In this document: one piece after another, positions 26,422 through 33,768 of the stretch
How positions within the stretch are numbered: the stretch's first letter is position 1
Layout of the letters: the number at the start of each line of letters is the position of its first letter
Assembly: GCA_964437335.1 (NCBI GenBank)
Contig: CAYTGL010000011.1
Location: 1-64,000, forward strand
From: JAITWN01 sp964437335
GTDB taxonomy: Bacteria > Pseudomonadota > Gammaproteobacteria > SZUA-140
Reading direction: 5' to 3'
DNA length: 64,000 bases
Notes under the pieces: generated by a model
Told to the model about the DNA's origin: nothing
Database searches by the model: none
The model's input: only the letters and a program-made list of their open reading frames with translations
Program-made: the position numbers and the translations under genes

Positions 26422-27567
26422 ATGCCCCAATCCATCCCCACTGGCCTAACTCAGGAACACGTCCTCCGCACCCTTGCGGACCTGGATGCCGGCATCGATC
26501 ATCCATTTGGCAAGCCGACCGGCTACGAACTGGTCCACAACGACAACCGGTATGCCCCCAAGGCGGTCATTGGCCTGTCTTGCCGCTACTCCATCGGTCG
26601 CATCCTTCAACCCGAAGAGTTCAGCGGCGGCGAGGCCCCAGGGCAAGCAAACTTCGTCCTGCGTAAACTTGGATTCACTGTGGTGAAAAAGGGCGAAGAA
26701 GAGATTGAGCCGCAGCCTGGCACGGAATGGACGGCAAACGAAGTCCAACTCATCGTGGCCGATTATTTTGCGATGCTGGAAGCCGAACTTCTCGGCCAAC
26801 CGTTCAAGAAGTCGGATCATCGAAAGGCACTGATGCCCCAACTCTCTGGCCGATCCAATGGGTCCATCGAGTTCAAGCATCAAAACGTGAGCGGCGTCCT
26901 GGTCGAACTGGGATTGCCTTACATTGAAGGCTACAAACCACGCAGCAATTACCAGGGTATTCTCGCTACCGAGGTTGAAAGCTTCCTGGACCAGCATCCT
27001 GGCTTCTTGGAAAAGCTGGCCACCGCACCCACCTTGAACCCGGCTTTGAGCGTGCAGATTTCAGCACCCGATTTCGATCAGGTCATCGAACCGCCGCCCC
27101 AGAAGACAATTGGCCCCAAGCTAACGACCAAACCTTGGTTGACCCGCAAAGCTCGCAAGATCGATTTTGCTGAGCTTGATGCGGTGAACCGCCGCCTGGG
27201 GAATCTCGGTGAACAATTCGTGTTCGATTTGGAACGGTATCGGTTGAAAGAAGCAGGCCGAGACGATTTGGCTCAGAAGGTGACGTGGGCATCAAGGGAC
27301 ATTGGCGACGGCCTGGGCTTCGACATTCTTTCGTTCGACGACGCCGACGATTCCGAGAGAATGCTGGAAGTCAAAACGACTGGCCTGGGAAAGTTCTTTC
27401 CCTTCTACGTCACCGGCAACGAGGTCCGCTGTTCAGAGGATATTCCGCAGCAATACCAGCTTTTTCGAGTGTTTGATTTTGGCCGGGAACCTCGGCTTTA
27501 CATCTTGCATGGCTCACTACGGGAGTTATGCCAGCTTGACCCGGTGTTGTATCGGGCGGTGATTTAG
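26422..27567 (+). CDS. ScoMcrA-like head domain + DUF3883 protein
   Basis: This is a 381-residue protein; ATG 26422 is preferred to an in-frame TTG at 26416. Residues 1-~90 (LTQEHVLRTLADLDAG, then GYELVHNDNRYAPKAVIGLS, ILQPEEFSGGE) match the N-terminal head domain seen in ScoMcrA-like modification-dependent restriction enzymes. The C-terminal ~130 residues contain DUF3883 features (GLGFDILSFDDADDSERMLE, VKTTGLGKFFPFYVTGNE), a restriction-nuclease-like fold with D and E-x-K candidates. Together this suggests a type IV-like restriction protein acting on modified DNA; substrate is inference. It is monocistronic and followed by the palindrome-rich gap. Confidence 0.65.
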   Translation: MPQSIPTGLTQEHVLRTLADLDAGIDHPFGKPTGYELVHNDNRYAPKAVIGLSCRYSIGRILQPEEFSGGEAPGQANFVLRKLGFTVVKKGEEEIEPQPGTEWTANEVQLIVADYFAMLEAELLGQPFKKSDHRKALMPQLSGRSNGSIEFKHQNVSGVLVELGLPYIEGYKPRSNYQGILATEVESFLDQHPGFLEKLATAPTLNPALSVQISAPDFDQVIEPPPQKTIGPKLTTKPWLTRKARKIDFAELDAVNRRLGNLGEQFVFDLERYRLKEAGRDDLAQKVTWASRDIGDGLGFDILSFDDADDSERMLEVKTTGLGKFFPFYVTGNEVRCSEDIPQQYQLFRVFDFGREPRLYILHGSLRELCQLDPVLYRAVI

Positions 27568-28093
27568 CTCAAAGCACGCTCGGAGCTACCACGCTTTCGG
27601 CTAGTTCCACCAGCATTTCCGATCGCAGTCAGTGGCGAAATTCGGAGCGTAGCAGTTAGTTTGGCACGATTGCCCGCTTACTTGCCCCCAGTATCCTGAT
27701 TTCCTCATCGCTGCGTAAGGGCTGTCCCGAAGCCATCACCCAAAGATGGAAGACATTCAACGGGAGGCCGAGTAGGGATTGATTTCGATCCAAGCAGAAA
27801 GCACGAAGAGGCCGTCGAATGGATGATGTCGGACGGCCTCTTCGTGCTTTCTGCCTCTATTTCTTCCGCTTTTAGCCCGCTGACTTTTCTGAGTCGAATT
27901 GGTGGGCCGATAATATGACTCAACAAAAGCATCGATTACAGCCAGTCGGTGTATAAAACTATAAAGAAGCTTTTTCAATGACATTTCTGCCAGGAAACGG
28001 ACATAATCTATTGAGGGCGCAAGATTGCGAGCGCAGTTCCTCCCTACGGCACAGGTTGAATCCGCATGCTCTAACCATGAAAGGGACGTTTAT
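27568..28093. other. non-coding gap with large palindrome
   Basis: No gene with a believable start is visible in these 526 bases. The notable element is the perfect 23-bp inverted repeat at 27794-27854. The stretch just before 28094 contains AAAGGG, which may serve the small peptide gene there. Confidence 0.5.
27794..27854. repeat. perfect 23-bp inverted repeat, 15-base loop
   Basis: Arm 27794-27816 begins GCAGAAAGCACGAAGAG and is exactly complementary to arm 27832-27854; the loop is 27817-27831. As RNA or extruded DNA it would form a long uninterrupted hairpin. It lies 230 bases after the DUF3883 gene, far for an ordinary terminator, and no T-run follows. Confidence 0.9.
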
Positions 28094-28177
28094 ATGAATA
28101 CAGTAGTAGTAATTGTTATTATTGTAACAGTGGCTGTAGTTGTATGTCGCAAGACACTAACAATTATTTGGAAGTAA
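28094..28177 (+). CDS. 27-residue hydrophobic peptide, possible type I toxin-like
   Basis: ATG at 28094 follows AAAGGG at eight to ten bases and the frame ends with TAA at 28175. The product starts MNTVVVIVIIVTVAVVV and ends CRKTLTIIWK: one unbroken membrane helix with a basic tail. The bases are clearly more AT-rich than the neighbourhood, and no other gene covers them. Such short membrane peptides are typical of type I toxin-antitoxin toxins, but no antisense RNA promoter could be identified. Confidence 0.45.
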   Translation: MNTVVVIVIIVTVAVVVCRKTLTIIWK

Positions 28178-28239
28178 CATGTTATACGCCAAAATAGCTG
28201 TGACAAAACATCGCCCTAACGAAATAGAAAGGCGAAGCT

Positions 28240-28266
28240 AAGGCGAGAGGTAGGTCCTCTCGCCTT
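28240..28266 (+). terminator. terminator-like hairpin after the small peptide gene
   Basis: AAGGCGAGAGG (28240-28250) pairs with CCTCTCGCCTT (28256-28266) around a five-base loop and is followed by CTTCGTTTTCC. It lies about 60 bases after the stop of the 27-residue peptide gene and could end its transcript. Confidence 0.6.
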
Positions 28267-28798
28267 CTTCGTTTTCCCGCCTCCTCCAACTCTCTTGAGC
28301 CAGCATGTAATCGAGAATGAGTTCGATTTCGACGAACCATCTTCCCTGCTGCAATGCCACCAATCCCGCTGTCGCTACTCCCGAGAATGGGTCTAGAACT
28401 AACCCGCCCCGTTGCAAACCCGACTAGATGCAAGGTTCAATCAGGCGGGGAGGGAGTGTGGGAAATGAGCGGCCTTTTTGGGGTTTGCCTCCAACCCGCC
28501 AGGCATCCCGCTTGTTCCTCTCCCACCCAGGCCGAAGTCGCTTGCCCCTGCTTTGCGTAGCGGGTTCTGTGTTTCCTTTCCCGAGCGCATTCAGTTGCCC
28601 CGCCGTCCATCCTGGAACTCTGCGGCTTCTTGATTGCCGTTAGACCTCTGCAAGCTTGGCTGCCTCGATTTCAATCGACGATTCAAGACAAATCTGCCCG
28701 TCTAGTCGATAATCCCGCAGACCGAAGTAGGCGGGGAAGCTAACGCAACAATCAGCCTTCCCATCTCACATCTTGCTACTTCGTTGATGGCGTCCGCC

Positions 28799-28865
28799 TT
28801 ACTGAATCACCAATGCCGATAACGGAGTCTCGTTTACTCCGTTATCGGCATTGGTGATTCAGTAA
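28799..28865. repeat. perfect 30-bp inverted repeat, 7-base loop
   Basis: Arm 28799-28828 (begins TTACTGAATCACCAATG) is exactly complementary to arm 28836-28865; the loop is CTCGTTT. Thirty uninterrupted pairs are far more than a terminator needs. It has no T-run. It may be the fold-back end of a mobile element, a recombination site or a structured RNA. Confidence 0.92.
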
Positions 28866-29061
28866 CCGGCAGGTCCTGGCAGGCATGGCATAGACGTTGC
28901 ATTATTCTATTGCAATGGACATCGGTGAGAGATTGCATGAGCGTTGTTGCCCAAAGTCGGAAAACTCAATCGGCGGTGCGAACAATGGACCGGAAAAAAG
29001 ATTGGCTGCGACACAGAGTCAAGTTCGTAGTTCGAGACACCACGCAGTTCCGTGAGCAACG

Positions 29062-29979
29062 TCAGGATTTCTTTCGCCGAAGAAACGATTCCCAGCGTAG
29101 CTTCAGCGCCCGACTGCTTGGCTTCTTTGACGAGCATTTGAGAGCTACGCCGTCGAATTCGGCATATCCAGCTTCTCTTGCAGCGGGATGAATTTGAACG
29201 ACAAGTTTCTTCGGTTCAATGCCGATCAAATCCAGGTCGAATAGGGTATGCAGGTCAGCCCGCAGCAGCAATCCATTCTCTGGATGGTTGTCTCTCTCGC
29301 CTCTGTAAGGCTTAATGTGAGCGGCCTCCAAAACGTCCAATAAACGGCACCCAGAGATCATGCAGTTGTCGCCGTATCTTTCCCGTAGCGACTGCCTGAA
29401 CACTTGTTGACCTCGGCGGGCTTTGATTTGGCGAAAAGCGATTTCTCTCCAGTCGCCCGGTTCTGGGATGTATTCTGGTCCCCCAATACTTTCGCTCGCC
29501 TCAACATCGACTAGGTATTCTGAGCCATCGATCTTCTTGAGATGACTGATCCACGATGATTCAAGCGCCCTAGCGGCCTCATCGGCCAACATCACTCCCG
29601 AAGCTGGCATTCTCCAATAGACTTCCGCAAGTGGGCCATCTTTGATGTCCTCTACCGACAACGGAGTCTGCTCATCCGGATTCAAGATTCGGTCGAGCAC
29701 CACGTCTGCACCCAAAGAGGTCTCTCTCCGCAGATTGCGTTCGGGATCAAAATGAGGTTTCTCGGAGACGTGCGAGATACTCGTTCCCGCAGCAATAATT
29801 CCCCTAGGCGACACTCCTTGCTTGAGAAGAAAAACCCGGTCGCCAGGCACCATTTTCTTTGAGTTGCCTGTGCTCCAACGAGTCTTGAACGGCTTGCCTT
29901 TCGCCGTTTGCTTGCAAACTTTCTCCAAATCCTCCCAGTGCCATCTCGCCGGGTTCCAGGTCAATACAAAGGTTGCCAT
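29062..29979 (-). CDS. EVE-like domain + HNH endonuclease
   Basis: This is a 305-residue protein with an ATG start at 29979. Residues 1-~145 look like an EVE/PUA-type modified-base reader (FVLTWNPARWHWEDLEK, MVPGDRVFLLKQG, GIIAAGTSIS). Residues ~195-260 are an HNH_2-type nuclease with H221 in EAAHIKPYRG, N235 in PENGLLL and H244 in DLHTLFD. The combination fits a modification-dependent restriction endonuclease (EVE-HNH proteins are known to restrict modified phage DNA). It is the last gene of a four-gene minus-strand operon and starts 21 bases after the end of the frameshifted DUF6884 gene. All three catalytic positions are present. Confidence 0.82.
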   Translation of the reverse strand: MATFVLTWNPARWHWEDLEKVCKQTAKGKPFKTRWSTGNSKKMVPGDRVFLLKQGVSPRGIIAAGTSISHVSEKPHFDPERNLRRETSLGADVVLDRILNPDEQTPLSVEDIKDGPLAEVYWRMPASGVMLADEAARALESSWISHLKKIDGSEYLVDVEASESIGGPEYIPEPGDWREIAFRQIKARRGQQVFRQSLRERYGDNCMISGCRLLDVLEAAHIKPYRGERDNHPENGLLLRADLHTLFDLDLIGIEPKKLVVQIHPAAREAGYAEFDGVALKCSSKKPSSRALKLRWESFLRRKKS

Positions 29980-29999
29980 ACGGTGAAGAACCTCGCCTG

Positions 30000-30403
30000 T
30001 TAGCCATTTGCTTCATCGAGCCATTGGAGCCGCTTACCGATTATATAACCCTTCATTGGTTGCTCCACAATTGCCCCTGCTTCAGTCAGCGGCTTTACAT
30101 GATCTTCACCGGCCAAAGCGACCAATGGCGACTCCGCCAAACCAGCCGACTCCATTTGCTCTTGAACTTTTCGCCCCCATGCTCGGCGTCTGCGATTCGC
30201 ATGCTTCTTAATGTCACATTGTATGGCGCTATCATCGCAGTCGGATCGACTAGCCCGTGAAGCGCTGACAAGATGAACCAGCGACCTCGTTGCTCTGCAT
30301 AAGTGCGGGACTTCTTGAACAGTGAGGAAATGTAAAGATCAGCAGCCGGTGCTGCATCCTTCAGTTTACGACCGCAACATGCGACAAGAATGGTTGAATC
30401 CAA
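30000..30403 (-). pseudogene. DUF6884 (YaaA-like) gene with a one-base frameshift
   Basis: Translation from TTG 30403 (GGGGGAG eight bases upstream, at the end of the preceding gene) gives STILVACCGRKLKDAAPAAD, then GRWFILSALHGLVDP and APYNVTLRSMRIAD, a DUF6884-type start. At about 30185-30190 the natural reading moves to another frame, which continues RRAWGRKVQEQMESAGLAE, then PLVALAGEDHVKPL to TAA at 30002-30000. A single missing C on the coding strand in a GACCGCCGA-like run would explain it. The gene sits between the exported protein and the EVE-HNH gene. It may be inactivated, subject to programmed shifting, or an assembly error. Confidence 0.72.
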
Positions 30404-30408
30404 TGGAA

Positions 30409-31392
30409 CTACTCCCCCATTTCCTCCACCCACTTCGTCGTCACCCGCACGTATTCGCATTTTCCACCACCCAACCGACCCACACTTTCCGTCAAGTCGT
30501 GTGCGGCACCCAATACGATCAAGCCAAAGGTGCCGTTGTCAAGAACCGCCTTCACCTGGGCGTCGTGACGAGCTTCAATCGTAGCTGGGTCGAGCTTGAC
30601 TTCGCCCGTGGCAGCAAGCGGCTGTGCGTTCTGGTATGCCACTGTTTCTTCCAGCGGCAATACGTCGTCCAATTCGCCGGAAACAAGCAGTCGGCCCGCC
30701 GCTCCAATCTCCAGCATGCGGACCTTGTGTTCATCCAGCATCACTTGCAACTTGTTTTGAATTTCCAACGCCTCGTCGCCTAGCTTTCGAGCCTCCTCAA
30801 GTTGCTGGCGGATTACTGGCATTTGTTCACGCTCCATCGAACGCAAAACGGCAATTTTCGCCTGATAGTCGCTCAAAGCATCCGGCGAAAGCCCCTCACT
30901 GTAAACTGCCTTTAAGCCATGGTGCTTGATGAGGCAGCGGAGCAGCGCAATTTGTTCGATTTGAACCAAATCGACTTCCAGCAAAAACTCTTGGTACAGC
31001 CGGTCGATCTCGTTCGGTGACATCTTTTGATCGTTTGCAGTTTCCACGTCTTGGGCGAATAAAGCCTTGGGGAGGAAATGCCAATCTCGGAGATGAATGA
31101 TGCGGGAGGTTGGCTTGTCAGTCGTTTTGCTGGATTCGACCTTGGCCACACCTGGCAGTTGCCGCAGGAGGTCAGCAATGGATGAATCCAGGTCGTCGAT
31201 CTGAATGCTGCTCTTGGGAACGTAATTGGCAACGGCTTCGGCGGACTCCTCTTCCTGCATAGCGACCTGATGCTGAAGAAAAGGAAGATTGGGCACGGAA
31301 GGATATCGGCAGGTCGGGAACACAGCCGGAAGAACTAGAGCGGCGGCCAGCAAGCACAGGACCGCCACAATGATTGCCCCTCGAACGCCCAT
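30409..31392 (-). CDS. exported protein, tentative TraB/ChaN-like fold
   Basis: This 327-residue gene begins immediately at the stop of the NERD-helicase gene (TAA followed by ATG). Residues 4-25 are a hydrophobic export signal or anchor (GAIIVAVLCLLAAALVLPAV). The rest has RIIHLRDWHFLPKALFA, a helical region with KHHGLKAVYSEGLSPDALSD and a coiled coil around 190-225, ending with GLIVLGAAHDLTESVGRL. The pattern (strand-His near the start, YSEGL, LGAAHD near the end) recalls TraB/ChaN-like proteins, a tentative call. Its location outside the membrane is odd for an operon with cytoplasmic nucleases. Confidence 0.6.
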   Translation of the reverse strand: MGVRGAIIVAVLCLLAAALVLPAVFPTCRYPSVPNLPFLQHQVAMQEEESAEAVANYVPKSSIQIDDLDSSIADLLRQLPGVAKVESSKTTDKPTSRIIHLRDWHFLPKALFAQDVETANDQKMSPNEIDRLYQEFLLEVDLVQIEQIALLRCLIKHHGLKAVYSEGLSPDALSDYQAKIAVLRSMEREQMPVIRQQLEEARKLGDEALEIQNKLQVMLDEHKVRMLEIGAAGRLLVSGELDDVLPLEETVAYQNAQPLAATGEVKLDPATIEARHDAQVKAVLDNGTFGLIVLGAAHDLTESVGRLGGGKCEYVRVTTKWVEEMGE

Positions 31393-33405
31393 TTATTGTC
31401 CCCTTTGCCTGGCCAATTCTGCTTGGCGATCTAAGATCTTCACCCATTCGGCAACCAGTCCCTCACCTCGGTAAGCGAAAACCTCCAGGTATTCGATTGC
31501 TCTCGTACAACCAACGTAGAAGTTAATCCTGCCAGCCAGGTCTCGATCAAACTCGTTTGCCGAAGCGAGCAGGACGCAATATGCATCATAACCTTTCGCC
31601 GAGGCCGTGGTGGAAAGGGTGAGCGTGGATCGCTGGCCCAGCAGCTTGTCCTGCTCCCTGAAAGCAACATGCAGTCCGTCGATGCCCTTGATCCCGGCGG
31701 CGACAACAGCGGCGGCAATTCGTTCGACCCGGTTCTTTCTCATCGAAAGTACCAAGATATCCTGAGGACGAACTCGCTGCTCTTCAATCAGCCAACGCAA
31801 CCGAGTTACGATGTCCTGAACTTCTGCTGCCGGCGATGGTGCCATCGAAAGCTTGGGTGCCTCGCCACCACGAACTGCGAAGTTGACCTTCCAAAATCCT
31901 TCTGCGGGCAAAATCAACTGCTTATCTTCCAGGCTGGCAATATCACCAAATTCCTTCGTGGGAACATCGGCCTTGTCGTCAGCCGCCGTCCCATACAGCA
32001 CGTTAAAGGCGGCTTCCACAATGGGACGAGTGTTGCGAAAGCATTGGGACATCACGTGTGCCCGGCCACCCCTGACGTTAAGGCCAACAGACAACCAGTT
32101 GGGCCGCTTTCGTCCGAGGAAGTTCTGGGCATCGTCGTAGAAGACGTAAATGTTTGGATCGTGTCCTTCAGCAACCTGGCAAAGTTCCTTGAGCAGCCGG
32201 AAATCTTCTTCCAGGAAATCCTGCCCTTCGTCCACGAAGATCGCATCGTAAGCCACGGCGTCAAAGATTTCGGGATGCTTCTGCTTTACGTCCAGCAGTT
32301 CCTTCAAGTATTGCGCCGCCCGATCTTCATCTGTCCCAGCTTCAATTCGTTGGTATCGCCACAGCCCCTTCTGGGACAAGTGCCACATCAGCCGATTGTA
32401 GGAGAAGACTTCGACTCCCTCGGCAGGAAGTGGCTGTCCAGTTCGCTGTTGATAAGCCAGCCCGATTTTCTTTTCCAAAAAGGGCACCAGCGACCGGTTG
32501 TTGCAGACCGCCAGTATTCGTGGTGCCGGGCTTGAGTCCTTAAACAGATCGTTTTCAACCTGCAACCGCTGTAGCCGTCGAGCGAGATTGTTCGCCAAGA
32601 CGATTGTCTTACCGCTGCCGGCCACGCCACGGATCAATCGTGGCCCTTCGTGCCAATTCTGCGAGGACAGCTTCTGTTGTTCATCCGAGAGCGTTTTGTA
32701 CGTTTCGGCGGCCTCATCAAACAGTTCCCCCAGCGTCCCCTCAGGAACCCGACGAACTTCCCTTTCTTCGGGGCCGTGAAACAGTACCGAGGAATCGCCA
32801 AAGGCCGCCCAAACCGCTGCTATTTGATCAGCAGGCCACGATTTCATTCCCAAATTGGCCAGTTGTATTTGGCCAATGCTACGAAGGCGGTCGCCCAATC
32901 CTGCGAGATCTTCGCTGAAGATGAACTCGTTCGGGCAATAAGCTTGGTCGCCCCACCTGGCTAGCCAGGTCGCCTTGCTGATCCTGGGAAAGGCCACCCA
33001 ATACTTGAAGGACAAGAACAAATCGCCGTCAAATGCCTGCTCGGTGGCATTCTTGACGTCGAACATGGCACTGCGGACCTGAGCCACGGGGTTTCTCGTG
33101 CGGTTGCCGCTTTCGTACCGGAACCGAAGCTGGCCCCCTGGCTCGATTGCTTCAATTTGATCCAGATCGTGGCCCTTCACTTCGATGACGTGCAGGCCAG
33201 CCACGGTATCGACCAGAACCAGGTCGGGAGGCCGTTTGGTGGTGCGAGCCAAGCTTGGTTCACAAAGCACGGTGGCGTCCGGGTGGTTGAATCCCTGGAC
33301 TAAACTGGCCATCGTCTGTCGATGGGCGTCGTTGCCAGCGTCCTCCCAGCCGAAGACACGACATTTCGCAGAATTCACCAGTCGTTCAAGCTCGTTTTGT
33401 CGCAT
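31393..33405 (-). CDS. NERD nuclease domain + UvrD-like helicase
   Basis: This is a 670-residue protein with an ATG start. Residues ~25-160 are a NERD (nuclease-related) domain: KRPPDLVLVDTVAGLHVIEV with the catalytic D and E-x-K (EVKG), and a QVRSAMFDVKNA helix. A superfamily 1 helicase follows: Walker A GVAGSGKT at 260-267, DEGQDF with D392/E393, the QCFRNTRPIVEAAF motif and C-terminal STTASAKGYDAYCVLLAS and GCTRAIEYLEV. It is the first gene of the minus-strand operon with the exported protein, DUF6884 and EVE-HNH genes. NERD-helicases are recurrent in defence islands; activity on phage DNA is inference. All motifs look intact. Confidence 0.82.
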   Translation of the reverse strand: MRQNELERLVNSAKCRVFGWEDAGNDAHRQTMASLVQGFNHPDATVLCEPSLARTTKRPPDLVLVDTVAGLHVIEVKGHDLDQIEAIEPGGQLRFRYESGNRTRNPVAQVRSAMFDVKNATEQAFDGDLFLSFKYWVAFPRISKATWLARWGDQAYCPNEFIFSEDLAGLGDRLRSIGQIQLANLGMKSWPADQIAAVWAAFGDSSVLFHGPEEREVRRVPEGTLGELFDEAAETYKTLSDEQQKLSSQNWHEGPRLIRGVAGSGKTIVLANNLARRLQRLQVENDLFKDSSPAPRILAVCNNRSLVPFLEKKIGLAYQQRTGQPLPAEGVEVFSYNRLMWHLSQKGLWRYQRIEAGTDEDRAAQYLKELLDVKQKHPEIFDAVAYDAIFVDEGQDFLEEDFRLLKELCQVAEGHDPNIYVFYDDAQNFLGRKRPNWLSVGLNVRGGRAHVMSQCFRNTRPIVEAAFNVLYGTAADDKADVPTKEFGDIASLEDKQLILPAEGFWKVNFAVRGGEAPKLSMAPSPAAEVQDIVTRLRWLIEEQRVRPQDILVLSMRKNRVERIAAAVVAAGIKGIDGLHVAFREQDKLLGQRSTLTLSTTASAKGYDAYCVLLASANEFDRDLAGRINFYVGCTRAIEYLEVFAYRGEGLVAEWVKILDRQAELARQRGQ

Positions 33406-33561
33406 CGGCCTTGCATGTCCCCGTCGCTTTCGAATGTTCCACCCAATTGGACATTATGCCTGCTGGGGGACGATGCACAAAGAGATGGTCGGGGATGGAA
33501 TGGTTGCGGCAGCGGCAGCTTTGGCTATTCTCAGGATCGCCGATACTTCTGTCCTCTACTG

Positions 33562-33768
33562 TTGGATATCTGCTCCGGTGACTCCTTTCGGCTAGAAGCC
33601 ATCGTGGAATCGACTGGTCAACGAGACAAGGCAGACGAACAACCCTTTGTAGTTTGGCGACGACGAGAGTTCGGTGAGGGGCGGCGGAGTTGCTACTTGG
33701 TCGAGGTTGGCAGCAAACGAGTGAGCTATGAGAAACTAAACGCTTTGAGGCAACGTAATGACAGCTAG
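33562..33768 (+). CDS. possible small gene upstream of 597-aa gene
   Basis: A plus-strand frame reads protein-like from a TTG at 33562 (DSFRLEAIVESTG, then QPFVVWRRREFGEGRR and SCYLVEVGSKRVSYEKLNAL) to TAG at 33768, 68 residues, overlapping the next gene by 11 bases. No ribosome site precedes the TTG and the frame is also open further upstream without ATG. It may be a real small partner or a 5' relic. The divergent promoters of the NERD operon must lie in 33406-33560. Confidence 0.3.
   Translation: MDICSGDSFRLEAIVESTGQRDKADEQPFVVWRRREFGEGRRSCYLVEVGSKRVSYEKLNALRQRNDS

Larger units (their letters stand above)
28178..29061. other. non-coding gap with hairpins
   Basis: About 880 bases between the small peptide gene and the EVE-HNH gene tail. 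It contains a terminator-like hairpin (28240-28266) and a 30-bp perfect palindrome (28799-28865). The open frames here are short, lack ribosome sites and have no protein-like features. Confidence 0.5.
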
